Part shown: piece after piece, positions 6,381-15,200 of the stretch
Numbering within the stretch: the first letter of the stretch is position 1
Layout of the letters: every line of letters starts with the position of its first letter
NCBI GenBank assembly: GCA_964624795.1
Contig: CAZUZS010000075.1
Span: 1-20,687 of the forward strand
Length of the DNA stretch: 20,687 nt
DNA from: CAZUZS01 sp964624795
GTDB lineage: Bacteria; Calditrichota; Calditrichia; RBG-13-44-9
Direction of reading: 5' to 3'
The notes under the pieces: generated by a model
What the model saw: only the letters and a program-made list of their open reading frames with translations
Database searches by the model: none
What the model was told of the DNA's origin: nothing
Made by a program: the position numbers and the translations under genes

Positions 6381-8285
6381 TTATTCTTTTTGCGGTTGTC
6401 GCGTACCACACTCCGGGCAGAACAGCTCATCGCCGGTTTCATGCCCGCAGTTGGTGCAAACTTTAACCTTTTTCTTGTTTCCGGACTTAATTTGTTCTTT
6501 TACTACATCCGCGTAACGCTCTTCATTTTTATCGACTATATGCTGGGTTCGCTCTATTTCGCGTTCCTTTGAAGCCAGGATGCCGCCCATTGCCTGGGCA
6601 TTGGCGGCGGACATATCTCTCACCGCTTGCATTTGCTGCTCCATGAATTCCTTCATCATGCGGGTTTGTTCTTTCGCATCATCTACGCGAGTGTTGTTTT
6701 CGATCTGTGCCGCCTCGGCTTTGAATTTCTCCGCCATGGCTTTAGCCGCCTCCGGCGAAATGGCCGGGTTGGCAACCAGAATCTGCTCCGCCGTCATGCC
6801 GGCGTAAATGTTCAGTCTCTCTTTCTCAAATGATTGATCCTGGCGTTTTTCATCCATTTTCCGTGCGTGCTCCGCTTCCTCCCGCTGCTGCCTGATATCC
6901 TGCGCCTGTTTGAGCAAGTCCAACTGCCCCAGTTGCTCCTCCTTCTCCATCTCCATCTCTTTCCGGCGGCGTTCATCCTGGTAGTCATCCAACTGGCGCT
7001 GCCGTTCCTGCTGCAGATTGAACAAGCGAGTGCCCAACTCTTCTTCCATCTTTAGCTGAGCGGCCTGCACTTCATGCTGGTGCTGCACAACCATCAGTTC
7101 CATGGCGCGTGCCCTGTCCATATCGTGGTCCTCGCTGCGCTCGCGGATGTCCCGCTGCAGATTGGCCATTTCCTCTTCGGTGAGTAAATTGTCGCGGTTT
7201 ATCTCCGCCAGGCGCCGGTTAAATTCCGCAGCATTTTGGGCATTCTGCAGCTCGGCGCTGTTTTGTTCCAGCGAGAGGCGGTTCATGAACTCGTTGCGGC
7301 GGCTTAACTGTTCCAGTTCCCTTTCTGATAAATACATCTCTTCCGACAAGTGCTCTAACCGCTGGAGTTCTTCCCGCCCGGTGTCTATTTTTACGATCCC
7401 CAGAAATTCCATGAATGGAAACCGCTCACCGAATATGGCTTGCAGCTTTTCACCGAGGGTGGTTTTCAATTCACTGTTAAGATTTATTTGATCCGGCGCT
7501 AATGGCACAACGCTGGCGTGCACTGCTTCTTCCAGGTACGGGATCAATTCATTGGCGAAAGTTTCCGATGCCAAAACTGTTTTATCCAGCAAATGTCTTT
7601 TGTACAGCTCCATCAGATTCGATACCTGGACGGAAAGCAAAAGCCCCACATTAACCTTAATCGCCGAAGTTGGCACATTCTCGAATGTAAATGGCAGAGA
7701 GAAATCACTGCTTCGGCAGACAATAATTTCAACCGGCAGCCGTTTATGAATGGCTTGCGTTATGTCATCAATATCCTTCTGGTTTTGCTCCTCGCTCTTG
7801 TTCCTGCCCGAGAAAAGATTTCTGAAAAAACCGGTTACCCGTGACATCAGGTTTTCCTGTGTGGCCGCTTTTATCCCGAATTTATAGACACCGGCCCGAA
7901 GCATGGCCTGCAGTTTTCCCCCGCACATCACCATGGCAAGGTAGCCTTCCGGAATAACTACGCCTCTGGCTTTGCTGTACTCCGAAAAAATATTTTCCGT
8001 CAAACGCAAAGCAATCTGTCCCGGCTGCATTTCCCAAACAACATAGCCCTTATTTTTCTCCGGCGCTTCCTGTGGTGCATTTTCGGGCTGGGGCGCGGCG
8101 GTTTCCTGTGGCGCGCCGCATTTGCCGCAAAACTTGGCATTGGGTTTCAGGGGACTGCCGCACTTGACGCACTTATTGCCCTGTGGCTCGCTTGCCGGGG
8201 CACCGGGATTTTCAATTTTTGTACCGCATTTGCCGCAAAATTTAGCAGTATCTTTGAGTTGATGTTTGCAATTCGGACATTCCAT
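6381..8285 (-). CDS. SPFH (band 7/stomatin-like) protein with three zinc ribbons and long coiled coil
   Basis: A 634-aa protein read from the ATG at 8285. Two N-terminal zinc ribbons (C3/C6/C17/C20 and C39/C42/C53/C56) lead through a Pro/Gln-rich linker to an SPFH-like domain at about 78-305. A Glu/Arg/Gln-rich coiled coil at about 305-490 follows, then the typical SPFH tail GMTAEQILVANPAI at 496-509, and a third zinc ribbon (C610/C613/C623/C626). SPFH proteins form large rings or membrane-microdomain scaffolds. No clear transmembrane segment is visible, so membrane contact would be peripheral. The layout recalls zinc-ribbon SPFH proteins of the B. subtilis YdjI type, but is longer. A longer start at 8327 overlaps the protease gene by 14 nt. 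I prefer 8285 because the ribbon begins there as in the neighbours and GAAGAGAG precedes it. It follows the protease gene closely, so it is probably cotranscribed. Confidence 0.82.
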   Translation of the reverse strand: MECPNCKHQLKDTAKFCGKCGTKIENPGAPASEPQGNKCVKCGSPLKPNAKFCGKCGAPQETAAPQPENAPQEAPEKNKGYVVWEMQPGQIALRLTENIFSEYSKARGVVIPEGYLAMVMCGGKLQAMLRAGVYKFGIKAATQENLMSRVTGFFRNLFSGRNKSEEQNQKDIDDITQAIHKRLPVEIIVCRSSDFSLPFTFENVPTSAIKVNVGLLLSVQVSNLMELYKRHLLDKTVLASETFANELIPYLEEAVHASVVPLAPDQINLNSELKTTLGEKLQAIFGERFPFMEFLGIVKIDTGREELQRLEHLSEEMYLSERELEQLSRRNEFMNRLSLEQNSAELQNAQNAAEFNRRLAEINRDNLLTEEEMANLQRDIRERSEDHDMDRARAMELMVVQHQHEVQAAQLKMEEELGTRLFNLQQERQRQLDDYQDERRRKEMEMEKEEQLGQLDLLKQAQDIRQQREEAEHARKMDEKRQDQSFEKERLNIYAGMTAEQILVANPAISPEAAKAMAEKFKAEAAQIENNTRVDDAKEQTRMMKEFMEQQMQAVRDMSAANAQAMGGILASKEREIERTQHIVDKNEERYADVVKEQIKSGNKKKVKVCTNCGHETGDELFCPECGTRQPQKE

Positions 8286-8313
8286 AGCAGCGCTCTCTTC
8301 GGTTTGTTCACGT

Positions 8314-9966
8314 TTATTTGGAATCAAATTCGGCGATGATGTTACCGTTTGGATCGGTGTTAACCATCAAATACCTGGCAAACTTTTCAAGTTCTTTTCG
8401 GTAAGTCAGCTTATTATAGCTTTTGCCCTGCCAGCTATACTTCACGAAGGCAGGTTCGATTCCTTTAAATTCGGGGTATTTTTGCCAAACATTTTTATTG
8501 ATGAGATCGGTAATCCGTTTCTGCGCAGCGTCAACCGCCTGCGTAACCATATTGTAGATTGAATTACCCTGCGGGGATTTCGCGGTTTCCTCCAATTCCT
8601 CATCGGGCAGGTCATCTATAGCATCGCCGTCAACGCCACTGTGTTTTGATTCAATTCTTTTCGCCGCCGCGGACTTCTTCCCCTGCTCCGGAATAAAAAA
8701 TACCGGGTCGCCGAACAGGTTGAATTCCATGAGGGTCAGCAAACTCGTTGTAGGGTCCCTTTCCACACTATTTTGGAAAGCGTGTGTGCGCGCCTCCAAA
8801 AATGCATTTCCGGCCGGCCGGTTCTGTTGAATGAGCGAAAGGAAATCGTGGATTACGATATCTGCCAGATTCATGGGCGGCGAAGACGGGCCAAATGCAA
8901 TTCGCGATGATCCGGCAAAAGATACCGTTTTTGCGGCAAGCGCAGACAAAAGTATGCTGTCTTCCTTTTTGAGATTGATAAACCTGGCGCCGTAACATGC
9001 TTCCACACCGATAACGTTAAGCGAATCGCTTCGCGATATGGCTGCCGGGGCAAAAGCAGCCGGGTAGCTTGATCCCTGCTGCCCGAACCATTCAGAAGAA
9101 CTGTCGGAACCGTGGAGATTGAAGTAATGAATATTGTTTTCCGGGCGATAGTGCTGGTGCAGATTTTCAATTGTCAGTCCCGGCGATATATAAAGCGATT
9201 CTTTGCATACCCGGCTGTTGATGAGATTGGATACCTCCTGCCAGCAGTTTGCGCTCAAACCAAATGTCTTGTCTGTCGAAAAATATTCCAGGGCCGACTG
9301 CGTGTTCCTGAACAGCGTCAGCAAATCGCGCACCGAGCTGTTTACACCGGTCGGAATGCGACCCACTGCAACCAGCGGCGTTCTGGCTTCCTCGCTCTCC
9401 ATCGGATCTTTCACTGAGAGTGTGGAATACGGCAAATCCGAGTCTACGTCCGTATCACTGGTACTGTCATTCGGGTTCGGAAAAACAGGCATGGGAATAA
9501 TCTCATTGCCGCCAAGCAGCATAACAAAATGGGTGTTTTCGTTCAGCTTCTTTGAAATGCGCTTAATCCCTTTTCGCAGCAAGCTGACGTGGCGTTTCCA
9601 ATCATCACCGTCGACAGTTTTCAAAATATTGTCGGAGGCATCGAGAACCAGATAATACACGCCATATTTTTTCAGATGGTCGAGATAATTTGCCAGCTCT
9701 TCTTTAAGCGTTTTGGTGTGGTCACGGCCAAATCTCTGTTTCAGCTTTTTGAAATTGGTCAGGAGGATACCATAGTAAAAATCTTCTTCCCTGCCTGCGC
9801 TGACCCTTCTCTCCTGAAAAAAACCGAATGTAAGGTTCGAATTCCGCTTATCCTCCTCTGTCGAGACTTCCTCAACATCATTCACCTTTGTACCGCACTG
9901 GTCACAAAATTCATCGCCGGGGGAGAGTTTGTTTCCACATTCTTCGCAAAAATTGCTATTCATCAT
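8314..9966 (-). CDS. Zinc-ribbon, cytosolic C25 (gingipain-like, caspase-fold) cysteine protease
   Basis: A 550-aa protein. It has an N-terminal zinc ribbon (C7, C10, C21, C24), a helical region at about 60-140, then a Peptidase C25/clan CD domain: SDLPYSTL near 176 and TPLVAVGRIP near 196-205, the catalytic His285 in HYFNLHGSD, the nucleophile Cys324 in IGVEACYGA, AGSSRIAFG near 351, and the family's LFGDP near 417. Both catalytic residues are present, so it should be active. C25 members in this superphylum are usually secreted. This one has no signal peptide and carries a zinc ribbon instead, so it is intracellular. An acidic linker (430-470) and a small C-terminal domain of unknown type follow. 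The start ATGATG overlaps the stop of the preceding 110-aa gene by 11 nt, indicating translational coupling. The substrate is unknown; a caspase-like effector role is inference. Confidence 0.85.
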   Translation of the reverse strand: MMNSNFCEECGNKLSPGDEFCDQCGTKVNDVEEVSTEEDKRNSNLTFGFFQERRVSAGREEDFYYGILLTNFKKLKQRFGRDHTKTLKEELANYLDHLKKYGVYYLVLDASDNILKTVDGDDWKRHVSLLRKGIKRISKKLNENTHFVMLLGGNEIIPMPVFPNPNDSTSDTDVDSDLPYSTLSVKDPMESEEARTPLVAVGRIPTGVNSSVRDLLTLFRNTQSALEYFSTDKTFGLSANCWQEVSNLINSRVCKESLYISPGLTIENLHQHYRPENNIHYFNLHGSDSSSEWFGQQGSSYPAAFAPAAISRSDSLNVIGVEACYGARFINLKKEDSILLSALAAKTVSFAGSSRIAFGPSSPPMNLADIVIHDFLSLIQQNRPAGNAFLEARTHAFQNSVERDPTTSLLTLMEFNLFGDPVFFIPEQGKKSAAAKRIESKHSGVDGDAIDDLPDEELEETAKSPQGNSIYNMVTQAVDAAQKRITDLINKNVWQKYPEFKGIEPAFVKYSWQGKSYNKLTYRKELEKFARYLMVNTDPNGNIIAEFDSK

Positions 9967-10288
9967 CTTCTTTTTTATCGCCTGCGGTAACCTCTGTATG
10001 TGTTTCGTTTTCTGTATTCTTCCATAGACTAATTACCGGATCGGCCAACTGCTCAATGTCTGAAACCGCGATCAGGTTTTTTTCTTTGTCAAGGATTCCC
10101 TTTACGCGGCAGTAGGATAGATGAAACTGCCGGATACTCTCGTACATGAAGGGATTGTCTCCTTCTTTAAAAAGCCTGATAGTCTGGCCATTCTCCACCA
10201 CGAGAACCGGAGCATGGTGTTCGCTTTTTGAACCCTTATTGAATATTACAAACAGTATAAAACCTTCAAACTGCTCTTCATCTGCCAT
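9956..10288 (-). CDS. Small acidic protein of unknown function, first gene of the protease operon
   Basis: I do not recognise this 110-aa protein. It appears to be mostly beta: predicted strands at about 8-17, 27-32, 36-41, 58-66 and 71-78. The stretch VKGILDKEKNLIAVSDIEQL (62-81) has the look of an OB-fold-like strand-turn-strand, and a charged, disordered tail follows (TENETHTEV...KKEDDE). There is no cysteine ribbon, unlike the next three gene products, and no signal peptide. A ribosome site AGGTA lies 5 nt before ATG 10288. Its last codons overlap the protease start by 11 nt, so the two are translated together, which fits a regulator, inhibitor or sensor of the protease. That role is inference from position only. 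Confidence 0.75.
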   Translation of the reverse strand: MADEEQFEGFILFVIFNKGSKSEHHAPVLVVENGQTIRLFKEGDNPFMYESIRQFHLSYCRVKGILDKEKNLIAVSDIEQLADPVISLWKNTENETHTEVTAGDKKEDDE

Positions 10289-10305
10289 TTTTACCTGCTT
10301 CTCAT

Positions 10306-10334
10306 TTTATAAATGTATCACAATTTTAAGTCAG
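10306..10334 (-). promoter_or_regulatory. Candidate promoter of the protease/SPFH/TPR operon
   Basis: On the minus strand, CTGACT (10334-10329) and TATAAA (10311-10306) are 17 bp apart, close to a sigma-70 pattern. The resulting leader to ATG 10288 would be only about ten nucleotides, which is short, so the assignment is weak. Confidence 0.22.
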
Positions 10335-10671
10335 GCCTTTGGACATTTTGCTTTTATTAAACACCTCTCACTTCATTATTAAAATGCGCTTAAAGCGCTT
10401 AATTATTTTTCATCATATATATAAAGCATGTCTGCACAATTTTTTGTGATCTATTTAACTTTTAACAATTGAAGGTCAAAAATTCTGATTGTCTCCATCG
10501 TGAATAAAAAAGCGATCCATCACTCAAACATCAAAAAAAAGGTAAAAAGAAATACTCCACAAATCAAATATCGATTAAGAAAGTCGCCGGGAGCCGGCCT
10601 TGTATATTCCTATGAAAAACAAATTTGGTTTCGGGATGAATCGTGACGGTAGTATATTCCGGTGATTTTGA

Positions 10672-10720
10672 CGGATCGAGGCGATCGGCAACGCGGAATT
10701 GCCGTGGGCAGTTCGATCCG
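10672..10720. other. Nested stem-loop, possible structured RNA or REP-like element
   Basis: The outer arms CGGATCGA (10672-10679) and TCGATCCG (10713-10720) pair perfectly. Between them the inner arms CGGCAA (10686-10691) and TTGCCG (10699-10704) also pair, around a 7-nt loop. The element lies in the gene-free region and I did not find a second copy in the window. A chance origin cannot be excluded. Confidence 0.4.
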
Positions 10721-11008
10721 CAAAACCGAACGGGAGTGCGGTCGGGAATTACAGAATTGTTTGGTCAACATTGGAGAACTGGAATCGGGGTATGTTGAAT
10801 TTCTGGTAAAATGAATTGAACTTCATTCCCGGCGTAAGTGAGGCATTTCTTTAAAAATCATGATTTTTTTCCTTACCCCCAGGCACGAATACCTTCCGGG
10901 AGATTTTGCCAACCACTTACCCCTTCCGGCAAAATGCCGGGTACGATTTCCAATTCAGTGCCACCCTGTTTTCTGTGCTATGCGGGTACGATTACGAGCA
11001 CGAGCAGT

Positions 11009-11040
11009 AATGACCAATTATCAATGACTAATGACTAATG
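11009..11040. repeat. ATGA-rich heptad repeat upstream of the efflux operon
   Basis: It begins AATGACCAATTATCAATGA and continues as tandem AATGACT units, ending 15 nt before the adaptor start codon and just ahead of its ribosome site. The first 19 bases are identical to 1729-1747 inside the TIR-TPR remnant. Confidence 0.65.
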
Positions 11041-11055
11041 TGTTAAGGTGAACAA

Positions 11056-12243
11056 ATGAAGAAAAAGATTTTTTTGGGGATAGGCGCTTTGTTGGCGCTT
11101 CTTTTTATCTGGCGAATCGCCGGCCTGATTTTTTCCGGGGACAAAGGGAGTAACGGACGCCCGTCCCGCCCGCCGGTGGCGGTGGAAGTTGACACCATCC
11201 GCCATGCTGCCATTCGCGAAATAGGCCAGTTTACCGGTACTGTTTTTCCTGAATACCAATATATTCTGGCGCCGAAAGTCACCGGGCGGGTAAACGAGAT
11301 TCGCAAACGGATCGGCGACTGGGTAAAACCCGGGGAAATTGTTGTGCGCATCGATGATGCCGAATACCAGCAGGCAGTGGCCGAAGCGGAAGCCAACCTG
11401 AAAATCGCCCAGGCGTCGTTGGCCGAGGCGCTCAGCCAGTTCGAGCTGGCCGGGCAGGAAAAAGAACGGGTGGAATCGCTGCAGGCCAAAGGGATCGCTT
11501 CGCCAGCCGAGCTGGATGCGGCGGTGACCAATTACTCCGCTCAGCAATCCCGACGGCAGTTGGCGCAGGCGCAGGTGGAGCAGCGGGAGGCTTCCCTGAA
11601 ATCTGCCAAAATCCGGCTCAGCTACACGGTGCTGGCAGCGTCCGAGCCAGGATATGTCGGAGAGCGGTTTGTGGATGAGGGCGCTTTGCTGGCGCCGAAC
11701 GATCCCATCATTTCGATCCTCGGAATCGATTCGGTGATTGTGCGGACGACCATCATCGAGCGGGATTACGGGCGCATCAAAACCGGGCAGCCAGTGCAGG
11801 TCATGGTGGATGCTTTCCCCAATCACGAGTTTACCGGGAAGGTCTCCCGCATTGCGCCCATGCTGCAGGAAGCCTCGCGGGTGGCACAAATGGAAGTCGG
11901 CGTTCTGAACGATTCATCCTTGCTGAAACCCGGAATGTTTGCGCGGGTGCAGGTGGTGATGGCTGCCAAAGACAGTGCCCAGGTCGTGCCCAGCCAGGCG
12001 ATTGTCAATCGCAGCGGCGAGACCGGAATCTTTGTGGTGAATAGCGCTGATAAAGTCGCCCATTACTTCCCGGTGACTACCGGAATCGTAACTCCGGAAC
12101 GCACCGAAATCCTTTCGCCGATGCTGAACGGGCTGGTGATCACGCTCGGCCAGCACCTGTTGGAAGACGGCAGCCCGGTTTTGCTCCCGCAGCAGAATCC
12201 CGGTCATCAGCCGACAGCAGGAGGAAAGGAGCAACGAAAATGA
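11056..12243 (+). CDS. RND efflux periplasmic adaptor (membrane fusion protein, HlyD/AcrA family)
   Basis: A 395-aa periplasmic adaptor that links the RND pump to the outer-membrane channel. It has an N-terminal membrane anchor (residues 5-26, IFLGIGALLALLFIW), a first lipoyl half with VTGRVNEIRKRIGDWVKPGE at about 75-94, and an alpha-hairpin at about 103-190 with ESLQAKGIASPAELD at the helix turn. A second lipoyl half (about 190-222), a beta-barrel (about 226-300, including LLKPGMFARV) and the membrane-proximal domain follow. The start ATG 11056 follows AAGGTGAAC. Its stop overlaps the pump start by 4 nt (ATGA), so the two are translationally coupled. Substrate specificity cannot be read from the sequence. 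Confidence 0.93.
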   Translation: MKKKIFLGIGALLALLFIWRIAGLIFSGDKGSNGRPSRPPVAVEVDTIRHAAIREIGQFTGTVFPEYQYILAPKVTGRVNEIRKRIGDWVKPGEIVVRIDDAEYQQAVAEAEANLKIAQASLAEALSQFELAGQEKERVESLQAKGIASPAELDAAVTNYSAQQSRRQLAQAQVEQREASLKSAKIRLSYTVLAASEPGYVGERFVDEGALLAPNDPIISILGIDSVIVRTTIIERDYGRIKTGQPVQVMVDAFPNHEFTGKVSRIAPMLQEASRVAQMEVGVLNDSSLLKPGMFARVQVVMAAKDSAQVVPSQAIVNRSGETGIFVVNSADKVAHYFPVTTGIVTPERTEILSPMLNGLVITLGQHLLEDGSPVLLPQQNPGHQPTAGGKEQRK

Positions 12244-15200
12244 GCATTGCCCGAGGCCCTGTAAATCGCCCCATTCTCACCACTGTGATCTTTCTGGTGG
12301 TGATCATTCTGGGAATGGTTTCCTTCCGGCGCCTTTCCATCGACCTGATGCCGGAAATCACTTACCCCACCATATCGGTGATTACAACGTATGAAAATGT
12401 GGGGCCGGAAGAGATCGAGGAATCGGTTTCCCGGCCCATTGAAGAGGCGCTGGCGGCGGTGCAGGGGGTGGAGGAGATCACATCTACTTCTACCGAAGGA
12501 CGCAGCCAGGTGAGGGTTTCGTTCACCTGGGGCACCGATCTGGATGTGGCGGCTAACGACATCCGTGACCGCATAGACCGCGCAATGAGTCGCCTGCCGG
12601 AGGATATCGACCGCCCAATGATCCGCAAATTCGACCTGTCCGCCTTCCCGGTCATGATGGTGGGAATTTCCGGCAATCTCAACCCGCTGGACTTGCGGCA
12701 GATTGTGGAAGACCAGGTGAAATACCGGATCGAAAGAGTACCCGGAGTGGCGGCGGTGGACATCCGCGGCGGCCTCTATCGCGAAATCCATGTGGACCTG
12801 CACGCCCCGCAGCTTAAGGCGCTGGGGATTTCTACCGATGCGGTGCTTGCCGCTCTGCGAAATGAAAACCGCAACGTGCCGGCCGGTCTCTACAAAAAGG
12901 ACAACCTGGAAGTGCTGGTTCGCACCCAGGGAGAATACCACAATCTCGACGAGATCCGCAATACGGTAATCACAACCCGAGGCGGTGCCCCCATTCGGGT
13001 GCGGGATGTGGCGGATGTGGAAGATTCCTGGGAAGAGGTGCGGCAGTTGGTGCGCATCAACGGGCAGCCCGGCCTGCGCATCTCAATCAACAAACAGTCC
13101 GGCGCCAACACCGTAAAAGTAGCGGAAGAAGTGAGAGCGGAAATCGAGCGCATTAACCGCGACATTCCGCAAATCCACCTTCTGCCGCTTCTGGATACTT
13201 CGGTTTACATCAAGCGCTCTATCAGCAATATGGGCGATTCGATTCTCATTGGCGGGCTGCTGGCGATTCTCATTTTGTTCCTTTTCTTGCGCAATTTGTC
13301 CAGCACGCTTATCATCTCCACCGCAATTCCCATTTCCATTATCGCTACCTTCGGATTGATGTATTTTGGAGGATTCACACTGAACATCATCACTTTCGGA
13401 GGACTGGCGCTGGGCATCGGAATGCTGGTGGACAACGCCATCGTGGTGCTGGAAAATATTTACCGCCACCGTGAAAGCGGCTCGCCGCCCATCCAGAGTG
13501 CGCTGGACGGCACCAGCGAAGTGTGGTCCGCGATTCTGGCCAGCACTCTCACCACGCTGGTGGTGTTCTTCCCGGTCGTATTTATCCGAGGCATGTCCGG
13601 CATCATGTTTCAGCAGATGGCCTACGTGGTCAGTTTCTCGCTGCTTTGTTCGCTCATCGTGGCGCTCACCCTCATTCCCATGCTTTCTTCCCGCTTCCTG
13701 CGATTTCAGCCTTCGCAGCATTACCAGGATGAGAGCCGCCTGCATCGTATTTATTCCTACAGCGAAGAGGCTTTTCGAAAAATTGAGGAGCGGTATTCCC
13801 GCATTCTGGAATGGGCACTCGATCACAAGAAGAGTGTTTTGCTGATGGTCGCCGGGCTGTTCGTCTTCTCACTAATCTTTATCCGTTTTATCGGTGTGGA
13901 ATTGATGCCGGCGGCGGATGAAGGCGAGGTTCGCGTAAGCCTGGAGATGGCGGTTGGCAGCCGGCTGGAAATGGTTGATCAGGCCACCCGCACCGTGGAA
14001 CAGACCGTGATGCGCGATGTGCCCGAAATGACCTCCATGATGTCCAGCATTGGCGGCGGAGGTTGGCGGTCGCTGGGCGGGCACACCGCCGAAGTGCGCG
14101 TAACGCTGGTTCCCCGCAACGCCCGGAAACGCAGCAGCGAGGATATCGCCAACGATCTCCGGAATAAGTTAAGCGGTTTGCCGGGGGTTACCATCCGCAC
14201 GCGGGCCGGGCAGGGGTTGTTCCTGCTGCGAATGGGGACATCCGCTGCAAACAGCGTAAGCGTGGAAATCCGCGGCTACGATTTGGAGACCGCCCAACAG
14301 TTGGCGCAGCGGGTAAATGCCATCGTGGAAAAAATCCCCGGCGTCACCGATACCAAAATCAGCCGGGAAGAAGGCAGCCCGGAGCAGATTATCCGCATCG
14401 ACCGCCAGAAAGCCGCTGACTTGGGTCTGGGCGTGTCACGAATTGGGGACGCCCTGCAAACCGCAATCGGGGGAACGCAAGCCTCCTTTTACCGGGAGGG
14501 CGGGAAGCAGTACGCCATTTTGGTGCGGCTGAGCGAAGAAGACCGGAAAAATCTGGACGAGCTGCTGGACCTGACGGTGATTAACGACCGCGGGCAGCCG
14601 GTAGTTCTGCGGAATGTGGTGCAGGCGAAGCACCAGGAAGGTCCGGTTCGAATCGAGCGCAAAGACCAGGAACGGATCATTACCATCGAGGCCAATTTTA
14701 CCGGCCGCGATATGGGATCGGTGATCAGCGATATTCGTAAACAGTTACGCACCGTACCGGTACCCAAAAATTTCGCAATCCTGTTCGGCGGCGACTGGGA
14801 AGAACAGCAAAAGGCCTTTCACGAACTGCTGTTCGGGCTCATCCTTGCTATCTTCCTGGTTTACCTGGTGATGGCGGGCCAGTTTGAATCGTTCCGCGAT
14901 CCGTTGGTGGTGCTGTTTTCCATTCCAATGGGCGTTATCGGGATCGTGTTCACCATGATCCTGACCGGCACCATTTTCAGTATGCAGGCTTTTATCGGAT
15001 GTATCATGCTGGCAGGAATCGTGGTCAATAATGCCATTCTTCTGGTGGATTACACCAACCAGTTGCGCCGCAGCCACGGCATGTCGCTGGTGGAAGCCAT
15101 TCGCCTCTCCGGCCGCCGCCGTTTGCGTCCCATTCTGATGACCACCCTCACCACGGTTCTGGGCCTGCTTCCGCTTTCGTTGGGATTGGGCGAGGGTGGT

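Larger units (their letters stand above)
10335..11055. other. Gene-free intergenic stretch between divergent operons
   Basis: I see no convincing gene here. Visible structure includes a small hairpin GCGCT-TAA-AGCGC at 10386-10398, a 16-bp palindrome AAAAATCATGATTTTT at 10853-10868, and a hairpin CCGGCA-AAA-TGCCGG at 10926-10940. The nested stem-loop and the heptad repeat are listed separately. A 50-codon open frame from GTG 10662 to TGA 10812-10814 has protein-like composition (ending NIGELESGYVEFLVK) but no ribosome site, so it may be a remnant or chance. The efflux operon promoter must lie in the right part, but I cannot pick it out. Confidence 0.6.

Noticed and set aside
11035..11889. 284-codon minus-strand frame opposite the efflux adaptor
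   Set aside because: It is His/Arg/Pro-rich shadow of a GC-rich gene with clear adaptor homology on the other strand.
13083..13826. 247-codon minus-strand frame opposite the RND pump
   Set aside because: It lies antisense to conserved transmembrane motifs of the pump, and its translation is low-complexity Gln/His/Arg.
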